Counted from the first letter of the stretch, positions 35,141 through 44,580 are shown. The stretch: 64,000 bases of DNA from Rhodoferax_B ferrireducens_A (GCF_031458075.1 NZ_JAVDXT010000004.1:1-64000), one strand, 5' to 3'. Program-made: numbers and translations. The notes: generated by a model not told the origin, from the sequence alone.

Positions 35141-36124
35141 TTAGCGCGGCAGCCAGTCCGACATTAGCACTTCTTCCAGCAGCGTGTTGCAGGCCTCGGC
35201 CTGGACCTGCATGCAGACCTGGGTGGCCGGCTTGTCGGCCCAGCCGGCCTGCGGGTGGAAGATGTCCTTCCGCTTCATCATGGTCTGGCCGTTGGCGATG
35301 CCTTCGGTGGCGACGCGGATGGCGCCCGACTCGATCACGAACAGCTCGGGGTTCACCAGGTAGATGAAGGCCAGCACGTCGTGGCCGAAGCAGCCGTGGA
35401 TTTTGGCCACGTGCGGGTAGATGCCGCTGTAGAAGTCGGCGTAGAAGCTGACCGCGTGGTGCAGCACGTCGGTGGCGATGTGCTTTTGCTTGTCGGCAAT
35501 CTTCTTGAACATGGCCAGCGGCACGATCACGCGGTGGGTTACGTCCAGGCCCACCATGGTCAGCTTCCAGCCGGCGGTGAACACATGGTCGGCCGCGTGC
35601 GGGTCGTTCCAGACATTGGCTTCGGCCACCGGGGAGACGTTGCCGGGCTCGACCACCGTGCCGGCCATCAGGATCACTTCCTTCAGCAGCTTGGGCAGCT
35701 GGGGTTCGAGCTTCAGGGCCAGGCTTAGGTTGCCCAGCGGACCGACGGCCACTAGGGTGATTTCGCCGGGGTGGGCGCGCGCCATGTCGACGATGAACTG
35801 GGCGCTGGAGCGTGGGTCCAGCTGGTTGCTGGTGGCGACGCGCGAAGCCAGGTTGCCCAGGCCGTCGGCGCCGTGGATGAAGGCCGGCGGCGCTTCTCCG
35901 GGCTTGACCCAGGGCGTGGCCACGCCTTTGGTGACGGGAATCGTCTTGCCGGCGATGGCCGTGAGGTACAGGGCGTTGGTTGCTGCCTGTTCCACCGTGA
36001 CATTGCCGAAGGTGGTGGTGATGCCGACCACGTCGATGGCCGGGTGGGCCAGCGCGAAGTACAAGGCCATAGCGTCGTCCACGCCAGGATCGGTATCAAA
36101 AATGACTTTGGTAGGTGTGCTCAT
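35141..36124 (-). CDS. Inosine-uridine-type nucleoside hydrolase
   Basis: The enzyme cleaves nucleosides to free base and ribose. The 327-residue protein has the family's calcium-binding N-terminal motif DTDPGVDDAM (residues 10-19), with the conserved Asp cluster, and a later NVWNDPHAADHVF region carrying active-site residues. There is no signal peptide. It lies 30 bases after the ribokinase gene, so the ribose released can be phosphorylated at once. Base preference (purine or pyrimidine) cannot be read from the sequence. Confidence 0.93.
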   Translation of the reverse strand: MSTPTKVIFDTDPGVDDAMALYFALAHPAIDVVGITTTFGNVTVEQAATNALYLTAIAGKTIPVTKGVATPWVKPGEAPPAFIHGADGLGNLASRVATSNQLDPRSSAQFIVDMARAHPGEITLVAVGPLGNLSLALKLEPQLPKLLKEVILMAGTVVEPGNVSPVAEANVWNDPHAADHVFTAGWKLTMVGLDVTHRVIVPLAMFKKIADKQKHIATDVLHHAVSFYADFYSGIYPHVAKIHGCFGHDVLAFIYLVNPELFVIESGAIRVATEGIANGQTMMKRKDIFHPQAGWADKPATQVCMQVQAEACNTLLEEVLMSDWLPR

Positions 36125-36154
36125 GGCGTTCGGTCCAATGCTAGGTAAAAGAGG

Positions 36155-37084
36155 TTAGGCGGGGAAACCGCAGAATGCGCGCAGTTCGGCATCCGCGCCC
36201 GCGGGCGTGCCGTTCTGTACCAAAGCCTGTACTTCGGCGTGGGTGGGAATGCTGGACTGCGCACCAGGCCGGGTGCAGGCCAAGGCGCCAGCGGCGCTGC
36301 CGTATTGCATGGCCAGCGCCAGGCTGTGGCCTTGGGCCAGGGCGGCGGTGAGTGCGCCGCAGAAGCTGTCGCCAGCGGCTGTGGTGTCTACCGGCGTCAC
36401 CGGGAAGGCGGCTTGCAGCAGTATCTGGCCGTTCAGCCGGGCGCAGCAGCCGCGGTGGCCCAGGGTGACGACTACGCAGGGCACGGCCAGGCGCTCCAGG
36501 CACTCAGCCACGCTGCCCTGGTGCTGGGCCACGCTGGCCAGTTCACCTTCGTTGACCACCAGCACGTCCACCGTGGCCAGCAAGGCTGGCGGCAGCAGCT
36601 GGGCGGGGGCGGCATTCAGCACCACCTGCACGCCCTGCGCCTGCGCGGCCTGGGCGTAGGCGGTGACGCTGTCCAGCGGTGTCTCCAGTTGCAGCAGCAG
36701 GTGGCTGAAGCCGGCCAGCGGCGGCAGGTGCTTGGCTTGCAGGGCCAGATTGGCACCGGGGGCGACGGTGATGGCGTTTTCGGCGTCGTCGGAGACGCAG
36801 ATGAAGGCGGTGCCTGTAGGCGTGTCCGGGGTGCGCACCACGTGCGACACCACGCCGGCGTCGGCCAGCGATGCTTCCAGCGGCTGGGCAAAGGCGTCGT
36901 CGCCCAGCGCCAGCAGCATATGGGTGGGTGCGCCGCCGGCGCGCGCGCAGGCGATGGCCTGGTTCGCGCCCTTGCCACCGGGGAAGGTCTGGAACGCGCG
37001 GCCCAGCACGGTTTCACCCGGTGCGGGGATGTGGGAGGCACGCACTACAAAATCAAGATTGGCCGAGCCAGCAACAAAAATCAT
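36155..37084 (-). CDS. rbsK: Ribokinase (PfkB family)
   Basis: Ribokinase phosphorylates ribose to ribose-5-phosphate. The 309-residue protein has the PfkB signatures GGKGANQA (about 36-43) and DTTAAGDSF (about 243-251) including the catalytic Asp of GD. It lies between the nucleoside hydrolase and the ABC permease genes, 13 bases after the permease stop, so it should use ribose released from nucleosides rather than transported ribose. Confidence 0.92.
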   Translation of the reverse strand: MIFVAGSANLDFVVRASHIPAPGETVLGRAFQTFPGGKGANQAIACARAGGAPTHMLLALGDDAFAQPLEASLADAGVVSHVVRTPDTPTGTAFICVSDDAENAITVAPGANLALQAKHLPPLAGFSHLLLQLETPLDSVTAYAQAAQAQGVQVVLNAAPAQLLPPALLATVDVLVVNEGELASVAQHQGSVAECLERLAVPCVVVTLGHRGCCARLNGQILLQAAFPVTPVDTTAAGDSFCGALTAALAQGHSLALAMQYGSAAGALACTRPGAQSSIPTHAEVQALVQNGTPAGADAELRAFCGFPA

Positions 37085-37097
37085 GGGACAGAAAGGG

Positions 37098-38063
37098 TTA
37101 ACGGGATTTGATGAACGGCACGCCGATGGCCTTGGGGGCGACCGACTTGGCCATGAAGCCCGCCAGGATGATGACGGTGACGATGTAGGGAATCATCTGG
37201 ATCAGCGAGCCCGGCACCTTGCCGATGACGGGTAGCACCACGCCTTCGAGCTGGATCTGCAGGGCGCTGAAGAACGCAAACATCAGGCAACCCAGCGTGG
37301 TGTGCACCGCGCGCCAACTGCCAAACACCAGCGCCGCCAGCGCCAGAAAGCCGTTGCCGGCCGACATGTCGCTGAGGAAGAATCCAGTCTGCACGATCGC
37401 CAGGTAGGCGCCTGACAGGCCGCACAGCACGCCGCCGACCAGCAGGGCCAGAAACCGCGTGCGGCCGACGTTGATGCCGGCCGTGTCGGCCGCGTGCGGG
37501 TTGTCGCCCACGGCGCGCAGGCGCAGGCCAAAGCGGGTGTGGTTGACCACCCAGTGCACCAGCGGCACCGCCAGGAACGCCAGGTACACCAGCACGGTAT
37601 GGCCGCCGATCAGCTGGCGCAGCAGCCAGCCCAGCAGCGGCACATCGGCCAGGGCCTGGGTGCCGGGGATGTTGAGCACGCCAAAGCGCCCTTCGTCCAG
37701 CGAGGGCGAGCGCCCGCCCTGCTGGAAGAAAAACTGCGCGAGCACAAAGGTCAGGCCGCTGACGGCGATGTTGATGGCCATGCCCGACACCAGCTGGTTG
37801 CCGCGCTGCCGGATGCACACATAGCCGTGCAGCAAGGCCAGCAGGCAGGACACCGCAATGCCGGCCAGCACCCCGAACCAGGGGTTTTGCGTGGCATAGG
37901 AGACGCAGGCCGAGGCGAATGCGCTGCCCAGGATCTTGCCTTCCAGGCTGATGTCGACGATGCCCGAGCGCTCGGCGAACAGGCCGCCCAGGGCCGCAAA
38001 AATCAGCACCGGCGCGCTGCGCACCATGGCGACCAGGATGCTGGAGAGTTGGATATCGTCCAT
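37098..38063 (-). CDS. Nucleoside ABC transporter permease (NupQ/YufQ type)
   Basis: The 321-residue inner-membrane protein has about eight to ten hydrophobic helices and the BPD_transp_2 pattern, with conserved GGLFAERSGIVDISLEG at residues 22-38, typical of BMP-type nucleoside transporters. It shares one base with the preceding permease gene (stop/start at 38063), so translation is coupled. It pairs with the permease at 38063-39157 to form the channel. Confidence 0.92.
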   Translation of the reverse strand: MDDIQLSSILVAMVRSAPVLIFAALGGLFAERSGIVDISLEGKILGSAFASACVSYATQNPWFGVLAGIAVSCLLALLHGYVCIRQRGNQLVSGMAINIAVSGLTFVLAQFFFQQGGRSPSLDEGRFGVLNIPGTQALADVPLLGWLLRQLIGGHTVLVYLAFLAVPLVHWVVNHTRFGLRLRAVGDNPHAADTAGINVGRTRFLALLVGGVLCGLSGAYLAIVQTGFFLSDMSAGNGFLALAALVFGSWRAVHTTLGCLMFAFFSALQIQLEGVVLPVIGKVPGSLIQMIPYIVTVIILAGFMAKSVAPKAIGVPFIKSR

Positions 38064-39157
38064 CAGGCGGCACTCGTCTTTTTAAAGCGCTGCAGCAGCG
38101 CGGCCAGGGCCGGGGCGTAGAGGTTTTCCATCGCGCCGCAGAACAGGATGATCAGGCCCTGGATGAACACAAACGTCTCGGGCGGGATGTTGGACTTTTC
38201 CAGCGACAGGTCGAAGCCGCCCTGGATCAGCCCGCCAAACAGAATGGCCGACAGCAGGATGCCGATCGGGTGGTTGCGCCCCATCAGGGCCACCGCGATG
38301 CCGATGAAGCCGGCACCAGCGGTGAAGTTGAGGCCCAGGTTGTGCGACGAGCCCATCTGGCTGTTGACTGCCGCCATGCCGGCCAGCGCACCCGATACCG
38401 CCATCACGCCGATGATGGTGCGCTTGATGGAAATCCCAGCGTAGTGGGCGGCGTGCGGGTTCAGCCCGACGGTGCTGACGCCATAGCCCCAGGAGGTGCG
38501 CCACATCACCAGCGCATACGCGCCCAGCGCCAGCAGTGCCAGCAGGAAGCTGATGTTCACTGGAGTCTGGCCCAGCACTGGCAGCCAGTCGTTGAGCCGC
38601 GGCAGCCAGCCGGAGGCGGCGAACTGGCGGCTCGACGTGCTTTGCTGGCCGACCGGGATCAGCAGGCTGACGATGATGTAGTTCATCAGCGAGGAGGCGA
38701 TGAAGTTGAACATGATGGTGGTCACCACGATATGGCTACCGCGCTTGGCTTGCAAGTAGCCGGGCAAGAAAGCCCAGGCCGCGCCGAACACGGTGCTGGC
38801 CGCAATCGCCAGCGGAATCACCACCCAGGGGCCCCAGTGGGCGTCCATGTTCAGCACCACCAGCGCCATGCCCAGGCCGCCGATGTACATCTGGCCTTCG
38901 CCACCGATGTTGAACAGGCCGGCATGCAGCGCAAATGCCACTGCCAGCCCGGTGAAGATGAAGGTGGTGGCGTAGAACAGGGTGTAGCCCAGCCCCTCGG
39001 GATTCAGGAAGGCGCTGTTGACCAGGATGCCCAGCGACTCGATGGGGCTTTCGCCCAGGGCAAAGATCACCACGCCGGCCACCAGCATGGCCGAGACGAG
39101 GTTCAGTATGGGCAGCAGCAGGTTGGTGGCCCAGCCGGGCAGATTGTGTGGGTTCAT
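38063..39157 (-). CDS. Nucleoside ABC transporter permease (NupP/YufP type)
   Basis: The 364-residue inner-membrane protein carries the second BPD_transp_2 domain, with GLFNIGGEGQMYIGG near residue 80, the family hallmark next to a helix. About nine to ten hydrophobic segments are seen. It lies 4 bases after the ATPase gene. It forms the heterodimeric channel with the product of 37098-38063. Confidence 0.92.
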   Translation of the reverse strand: MNPHNLPGWATNLLLPILNLVSAMLVAGVVIFALGESPIESLGILVNSAFLNPEGLGYTLFYATTFIFTGLAVAFALHAGLFNIGGEGQMYIGGLGMALVVLNMDAHWGPWVVIPLAIAASTVFGAAWAFLPGYLQAKRGSHIVVTTIMFNFIASSLMNYIIVSLLIPVGQQSTSSRQFAASGWLPRLNDWLPVLGQTPVNISFLLALLALGAYALVMWRTSWGYGVSTVGLNPHAAHYAGISIKRTIIGVMAVSGALAGMAAVNSQMGSSHNLGLNFTAGAGFIGIAVALMGRNHPIGILLSAILFGGLIQGGFDLSLEKSNIPPETFVFIQGLIILFCGAMENLYAPALAALLQRFKKTSAA

Positions 39158-39161
39158 AAGT

Positions 39162-40727
39162 TCAGTGGCTTACGCCGCCCATCATCAAGCCGATGCGGGT
39201 GGTATCGAATTCGCCAGCCGCCAGCTCGCCGGTGATGCGGCCGCCACACATCACCAGGGTGCGGTCGGCCAGCACGCAGATTTCTTCCAGCTCTACCGAG
39301 ACCAGTACGATGGCAATGCCGGCATCGCGCAGGGCCAGCAGCCGGCGGTGGATGGTTTCAATCGAGCCGATGTCCACGCCACGTGTCGGTTGTCCTATCA
39401 AAATGAGAGCAGGCTTCGCAGCAATTTCCCGCGCTAGCACCACTTTTTGTTGATTTCCGCCAGAGAGCAAGCCGACGCGCAGCTGCGGGTCGGTGGGGCG
39501 CACGTCGAATTCCTGGATCAGCTGTTGCGCATGGGCCAGGATGGCGGGCGGGTTGAGCAGCCAGCCAGCGGCGAATTCGGCGTCGTTCTGGTGCCCGAGC
39601 AAGGTGTTGAGCGCCACCGAATTGGCTTTGACCAGGCCTTCGCGCAAGCGGTCTTCCGGCGCGTGGGCGATGCCCAGGCTGCGGTAGGTGGCGGGCAGGC
39701 CGTCGGCATCGCGCCGGCCGGTATACGGCAGCAGCTTGCCCTGGTAGCGGATGTCGCCCTGGCTGGGCAGGCGCATGCCGGCCAGTACCTCCAGCAGTTC
39801 CGACTGGCCGTTGCCGGAGACGCCAGCGATGGCCACAATCTCGCCGGCCCGCACCGAGAAGTTCAGGTCGTCGAGCAGCTTCACCCCTTGGGCATTCTGC
39901 AGGCCCAAGTGGGATACATCCAACACCGTCGCCCCGGGCTGGTAGGGGCCGCGCGACAAAGTGGACTCGATCGAGCGACCGATCATCAGGCCGGCCACGG
40001 CTTCGCGGCTGCTGCTGGCGGTATCGACCTCGCCGACCACGGTGCCGGCGCGCATTACGGTGACGCGGTCGGTCAGCGCAAAGATCTCTTGCAGCTTGTG
40101 GGTGATCAGGATGATGGTTTTGCCCTGGTCGCGGAACACCCGCAGGATGGCGAACAGCGCGTCGGTTTCCTGCGGGGTGAGCACCGCCGTGGGCTCGTCC
40201 AGGATCAGGATGTCGGCGCCGCGGTAGATCAGCTTGAGGATTTCAACCCGCTGCTGTGCCCCCACCGACAGGTGTTCCACTCGCACATTCGGGTCGACTT
40301 CCAGCTGGTACTGGGCTCCGAGTTCGCGCAGCTTTTGCTCGGCGATCTTGAACTTCGCGTCCAGCACCAGCGCGCCTTCTACGCCCAGCATGATGTTTTC
40401 CAGCACGGTAAAGCTGTCCACCAGCATGAAGTGCTGGTGGATCATGCCGATGCCGCGCTGTATGGCCTCCTGGCTGTTGCGGATGGGAACGGGCTGGCCG
40501 TCCAGCAGAATCTGCCCACTGTCGGCCTGGTAGTAGCCGTACAGAATGCTCATCAGCGTGGATTTGCCGGCGCCGTTTTCTCCGACGATGCCGTGGATCG
40601 AGCCCTTGCGGATCTGGAAGCTGACGTTGGCATTGGCCTTGACCGCGCCGAACTGTTTGCAAATACCCCGGAATTCCACGACCGGCGCCACGGCGGTGGC
40701 GCCCTTGTGTTGCAGCGTCAACGCCAC
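39162..40727 (-). CDS. Nucleoside ABC transporter ATP-binding protein, two ABC domains (NupO/YufO type)
   Basis: The 521-residue protein contains two fused nucleotide-binding domains. The first has Walker A GENGAGKST (49-57), signature LSVGAQQR and DEPTAVLT. The second has the degenerate Walker A GVSGNGQSE and signature LLSGGNQQK with the switch region GQPTRGVD. This asymmetry is usual for BMP/ribose-type importers. It begins six bases after the substrate-binding protein gene. Confidence 0.94.
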   Translation of the reverse strand: MALTLQHKGATAVAPVVEFRGICKQFGAVKANANVSFQIRKGSIHGIVGENGAGKSTLMSILYGYYQADSGQILLDGQPVPIRNSQEAIQRGIGMIHQHFMLVDSFTVLENIMLGVEGALVLDAKFKIAEQKLRELGAQYQLEVDPNVRVEHLSVGAQQRVEILKLIYRGADILILDEPTAVLTPQETDALFAILRVFRDQGKTIILITHKLQEIFALTDRVTVMRAGTVVGEVDTASSSREAVAGLMIGRSIESTLSRGPYQPGATVLDVSHLGLQNAQGVKLLDDLNFSVRAGEIVAIAGVSGNGQSELLEVLAGMRLPSQGDIRYQGKLLPYTGRRDADGLPATYRSLGIAHAPEDRLREGLVKANSVALNTLLGHQNDAEFAAGWLLNPPAILAHAQQLIQEFDVRPTDPQLRVGLLSGGNQQKVVLAREIAAKPALILIGQPTRGVDIGSIETIHRRLLALRDAGIAIVLVSVELEEICVLADRTLVMCGGRITGELAAGEFDTTRIGLMMGGVSH

Positions 40728-40733
40728 TCCTGG

Positions 40734-41729
40734 TTAGACGGGGCAGCTGTTGGCGGCGCGGTAGTCCACCACGCTGACCTTGCCCGACTTGATGTCGGTG
40801 GCGGCCTGCTTGATGCGGGTTTCCATGGCGGGGGTGATCAGCTTGCGGTTGTTGGCGTCCAGCGCCCAGTCCACGCCGCCTTCTTTCAGGCCCTTGTTGG
40901 TCACGCCGGCGGCCCAGGTGCCGTTCTTGACGCTCATGAAGCCATCGTAGGTGGCGTTGTCCACGCGTTTGAGCATGGAGGTCAGGATGAAGCCGGGGTA
41001 CAGCGGGTTCTGGTTGGAATCCACGCCAATGCCGAGCTTGCCCTTGTCCTTGACCGCTTGCAGCGCGCCCATGCCGCTGCCACCGGCGGCGGCGAACACC
41101 ACATCGACGCCGCGGTCGAATTGCGCACGGGCCAGCTCGCCGCCCTTGGCCGGATCGCTCCAGGCTGCGGGGGTGGTGCCGACCATGTTCTGGGTGACTT
41201 CGATTTTGGGGTCCACTGCCTTCACGCCCTGGGCATAGCCGCAGCCGAAGGCGCGGATCAGGGGCACGTCCATGCCGCCGATGAAGCCGACTTTTTGCGA
41301 TTTGCTGGCCAGTGCAGCGGCCACGCCGACCAGGTACGAGCCTTCCTGCTCCTTGAAGGTGACGGAGTTGACGTTGTCGCCCTTGACCTCGTCGTCAATG
41401 ATCATGAACTTGACCTTGGGGAATTCCTTGGACACGGTGGTCACCGCATTGGTCATCGAGAAGCCGATGGAAACCACCAGGTCGACGTTCTTGCGGGCCA
41501 TCTGGCGCAGCACCTGCTCGCTTTGCGCATCCGAATTCACCTGGGCTTCCAGGTAGCCGATCTTGGTGTCCTTCTTGAAGCGCTCTGCGCCTTCGTAGGC
41601 CGACTGGTTGAAGGACTTGTCGAACTTGCCGCCGCTGCCGTAGACCAGCGCCAGTTTGGGGTCGGCGGCATGGGCTCCAAATGCGCACAGTGCAGCAGCT
41701 ACAGCCAGGGAAATGGAAGTGATTTTCAT
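40734..41729 (-). CDS. BMP-family nucleoside-binding lipoprotein/periplasmic protein
   Basis: The 331-residue protein starts with a cleavable signal peptide (MKITSISLAVAAALCAFGAH, cut after AHA) and not a lipobox. The mature part has the Bmp fold beginning LALVYGSGGKFDKSFNQ, where the SFN motif contacts nucleosides in characterised BMP proteins. It would deliver purine or other nucleosides to the two permeases encoded downstream. ATG 41729 is chosen because it begins the signal peptide; the open frame extends 15 codons further. It is the first gene of the six- to eight-gene minus-strand operon. Confidence 0.93.
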   Translation of the reverse strand: MKITSISLAVAAALCAFGAHAADPKLALVYGSGGKFDKSFNQSAYEGAERFKKDTKIGYLEAQVNSDAQSEQVLRQMARKNVDLVVSIGFSMTNAVTTVSKEFPKVKFMIIDDEVKGDNVNSVTFKEQEGSYLVGVAAALASKSQKVGFIGGMDVPLIRAFGCGYAQGVKAVDPKIEVTQNMVGTTPAAWSDPAKGGELARAQFDRGVDVVFAAAGGSGMGALQAVKDKGKLGIGVDSNQNPLYPGFILTSMLKRVDNATYDGFMSVKNGTWAAGVTNKGLKEGGVDWALDANNRKLITPAMETRIKQAATDIKSGKVSVVDYRAANSCPV

Positions 41730-41963
41730 AGCGGACAAATGGGTTGAGTAAAGGAATGCAGGGGACCGCCACACGCTGTGTAGCGGGGAACCGCCGAGCG
41801 GTGCTACATGCTAAGCGAATTTAAGCGCCCGGGAAGTGGCGAAAACCAGTGTCTGCTGATACCGGATATATCGAATTTCGTAATTTGAAACCGCCAATGG
41901 ATGGCGGACGATCCGCCCGCGGCGACCGGGTTGTCGCCCTGTCGCCGGGCTGCGTCTGTCGGC

Positions 41964-42866
41964 CTAGCCGCCCGAATCCAGCGTCGAGGTGGCGTGCTTG
42001 TCCTGCCCCAGGCGCTCCACCATCTGCTCCAGGGCCGGTTTGAGCGCCGCTTTCAGCGTGTGGGGCGGGTTGATGAGGAACATGCCGCTGGCGGGTAGGC
42101 CAGGGCGCTTGACTTCGCCGGCCGCATCGGTGGTCAGCTTGCTGAACTTGACCGTCAAGGTGGCGTGCAGCCAGCTCTTGCCGGCCTTGGTGGCCAGGGT
42201 TTTGAGCTTGCGCGGCAGGTCGTGGGCTTCGGGGCGCGGAATGATCGGGTACCAGACCGCGTAGGTGCCGGTGGCAAACAGCTTCAGGCAGTTGCCAATC
42301 ATCTCGGTCACACGGCTGTAGTCGCTCTTGATTTCATAGCTAGGGTCGCAGAGCAGCAAAGCGCGGCGGCTCGGTGGGGGCAGAAATTTGCGGATGCCTT
42401 CAAAGCCGTCTTCGCGGAACACCGCGACCTGGCGGCCGGCTTCCAGCTGGGCGATGTTGGCCGACAGGGTTTTGCTGTCGGTGGGATGCAGTTCAAATAG
42501 CTTGAGCCGGTCGTGGTCGCGTAACAATTGTTGCAAGATGAACGGCGAGCCAGGGTAGACTTTTTTGCCGCCCGACTTGTTGAAGCTGGCCACCATGTCC
42601 AGATAGTCTTGCAGCGCCGGCGCCGGCTGGAACGGGGGCTGGCCGGGCTCGGGGGCTGCCAGCAGCTTCAGGATGCCATTGGCCGCCTCGCCGCTGGTCT
42701 CGGCGTAGTCGCCATCCAGCCGGTACAGACCGGCGCCGGCATGGGTGTCCAGCACCGCCAGGGCCGGGTCTTTTTCGGCGAGGTATTTGAGGGTTGCAAT
42801 CAAAACCGTGTGCTTGAGCACATCGGCGTGGTTGCCTGCATGGAAGGCGTGACGGTAACTAAACAT
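41964..42866 (-). CDS. rlmJ: 23S rRNA (adenine-2030-N6)-methyltransferase
   Basis: RlmJ methylates A2030 of 23S rRNA. The 300-residue protein has the N-terminal FSYRHAFHAGNHADVLKH signature specific for RlmJ, the SAM-binding VLDTHAGAGLY (about 37-47), and a catalytic motif reading DPSYE where the family normally has DPPYE. The divergent kinase gene starts 38 bases away, so the two promoters overlap. Length is slightly above the E. coli protein (280) owing to a C-terminal tail. Confidence 0.92.
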   Translation of the reverse strand: MFSYRHAFHAGNHADVLKHTVLIATLKYLAEKDPALAVLDTHAGAGLYRLDGDYAETSGEAANGILKLLAAPEPGQPPFQPAPALQDYLDMVASFNKSGGKKVYPGSPFILQQLLRDHDRLKLFELHPTDSKTLSANIAQLEAGRQVAVFREDGFEGIRKFLPPPSRRALLLCDPSYEIKSDYSRVTEMIGNCLKLFATGTYAVWYPIIPRPEAHDLPRKLKTLATKAGKSWLHATLTVKFSKLTTDAAGEVKRPGLPASGMFLINPPHTLKAALKPALEQMVERLGQDKHATSTLDSGG

Positions 42867-42904
42867 ACCCCTATGGTAACGAGCACGGCACCTGCGGTGT
42901 TGCC

Positions 42905-44542
42905 ATGGGCACTAAACTTCGCACCATTCCGTACCGATCCATGAGCCACTCCGTCCATCTCACCGTGCCCCCCAAGGTGCTCCATACCGATGCGCTGCCC
43001 AATGGCGCACGGCTGGGTGAGTTCGAGATCATCCGCTTGCTGGGGGTGGGCGGCTTTGGCATGGTCTACCAGGCCTACGACCATTCGCTGCAGCGCTCGG
43101 TGGCGATCAAGGAATATATGCCAACCGCGCTGGCGGGGCGCGCCGAGGGGGTGTCGGTGTCCATCCGCTCGTCGCTGGACGGCGCCAGCTACCGCGCAGG
43201 CCTGCAGTCGTTCGTGGCCGAGGCGCGCTTGCTGGCCCGCTTCGACCACCCGTCGCTGGTCAAGGTGTTCCGCTTCTGGGAAGCGCACAACACGGCCTAT
43301 ATGGTGATGCCGCTGTATGTCGGCATGACCCTCAAGCAGGCGCGCAGCCAGATGCGCCATCCGCCGCCCGAGGCCTGGCTGCGCCAGGTGCTGTGGTCGG
43401 TGCTGGAGGCGCTCAAGCTGCTGCATGCGCAGGACACGGTGCACCGGGATGTATCGCCCGACAATATTTTTCTGCAGGACAGCGGGCCACCGGTGCTGCT
43501 GGACCTGGGCGCGGCCCGGCGGGCGATTGGCGACCTGAGCCGCCGGCACACAGCGGTGCTCAAGGTGAATTACGCGCCCATCGAGCAGTATGCCGATGCC
43601 CGCGACATGGAGCAGGGGGCTTGGAGCGACCTGTATTCGCTGGCGGCGGTGGTCCATGGTTGCCTGGCCAACGACTTGCCATTGCCCGCGACTTTCCGCG
43701 TATTGCGCGACCGCATGCCCAGCATGCAGGATGTCGCGCAATTGGCCCAGGCCGAGCATGGCCGGGCGTATTCGCCCGCGTTTGTGTCTACGTTGGACCG
43801 CAGTCTGGCGATCCGCCCCGAAGAGCGGCCGCAGTCAGTAGACGACTTCTCCCAGGCTTTGGGGCTGCAGACGCCGCGGGATATGGCCCAGTTCGACTGG
43901 CGTGCCGAGATGGGGCCGGGCTGGCAGTTGTCGCGCGAAGAGCAGGCGCGGCGGGCGCGTCCGGGGCCTATGGACCTGGCAGAACTGCCGACGCAGTTCA
44001 TGTACCCGCCGCGGCAGTCGGCCGATGGCCTGGCAGTGCTGGACAGCGTGGTGGACGTGGAGCCGCGGCGCTGGAAGATGCCGGCGGTGCTGGCATCCCT
44101 GGCGCTGGCCAGCGTGCTGGCGTCGGCCGCCTGGTGGGCCCATGGGCCCGAGCAGCCGCTGCCGGTCGCGGCGGTTGTGCCGCCTGCTGAAGTTGCGGTG
44201 GCGGAGGTGCTGGACGAACCGATCACGCTGGAGGTGGTCGCAGAACCTGTGGCGGTTGCCAAGCCGGTGGCCAAAAGCGAGCCACGCAAGCGGACTGTTG
44301 CGCCGCCGCCGGCCAAGAGCGCGCGTGCGGAGCCGCGTGCGGCGCCGGTGTCCACCCCTTCTGAGCTGGCGGCGCACTACCGCACCAGCAAGACGCCACA
44401 GCCGACTCTGTGTGGCGACAGCAATTTCTTCACCCGTTCCATGTGCATGTACCGTGAATGCCAGAAGCCGGAATTTGCCGATCTGCCGGTGTGCGTGGAC
44501 AACACCCAGCGCCTGTTGGCCCAGCAGCAACAGCGGCGGTAG
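42905..44542 (+). CDS. Membrane-anchored serine/threonine protein kinase
   Basis: The 545-residue protein has a cytoplasmic kinase domain (about 38-320): G-loop GVGGFG (47-52), ATP-anchoring Lys69, helix-C Glu106, catalytic HRD (180-182), Asn187 and DLG (200-202) in place of DFG. A long linker leads to one transmembrane helix (about 392-411) and a Pro/Ala-rich periplasmic tail with two Cys pairs near the end. Such kinases in Burkholderiales are poorly characterised; substrates are unknown. ATG 42905 is used, but ATG 42941 (13th codon) is equally possible because neither has a clear ribosome site. Confidence 0.85.
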   Translation: MGTKLRTIPYRSMSHSVHLTVPPKVLHTDALPNGARLGEFEIIRLLGVGGFGMVYQAYDHSLQRSVAIKEYMPTALAGRAEGVSVSIRSSLDGASYRAGLQSFVAEARLLARFDHPSLVKVFRFWEAHNTAYMVMPLYVGMTLKQARSQMRHPPPEAWLRQVLWSVLEALKLLHAQDTVHRDVSPDNIFLQDSGPPVLLDLGAARRAIGDLSRRHTAVLKVNYAPIEQYADARDMEQGAWSDLYSLAAVVHGCLANDLPLPATFRVLRDRMPSMQDVAQLAQAEHGRAYSPAFVSTLDRSLAIRPEERPQSVDDFSQALGLQTPRDMAQFDWRAEMGPGWQLSREEQARRARPGPMDLAELPTQFMYPPRQSADGLAVLDSVVDVEPRRWKMPAVLASLALASVLASAAWWAHGPEQPLPVAAVVPPAEVAVAEVLDEPITLEVVAEPVAVAKPVAKSEPRKRTVAPPPAKSARAEPRAAPVSTPSELAAHYRTSKTPQPTLCGDSNFFTRSMCMYRECQKPEFADLPVCVDNTQRLLAQQQQRR

Positions 44543-44550
44543 GCCCGCAT

Positions 44551-44580
44551 TTGACGGACAGCGAGGCAACTTTGTATAAT
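44551..44580 (+). promoter_or_regulatory. Sigma-70 promoter of rplM-rpsI
   Basis: TTGACG at 44551-44556 and TATAAT at 44575-44580 are separated by 18 bases. This is close to consensus and fits a ribosomal-protein operon. Transcription would begin near 44587, leaving a leader of about 140 bases before rplM. Confidence 0.82.

Noticed and set aside
39397..39445. Another copy of the dispersed repeat inside the nucleoside ABC ATPase gene
   Set aside because: There is a loose resemblance (ATCAAAATGAGAGC...GCGCTAGC), but the DNA encodes the conserved region after the second ABC signature, so coding constraint explains it.
41730..41963. Purine riboswitch or operator ahead of the BMP nucleoside operon
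   Set aside because: Only short inverted repeats (for example around CGAATTTCG at 41872) are visible; nothing matches a known riboswitch core.
42331..42350. Part of the dispersed repeat inside rlmJ (TTTCATAGCT)
   Set aside because: Only one arm matches and the bases encode the conserved DPxYE catalytic motif.
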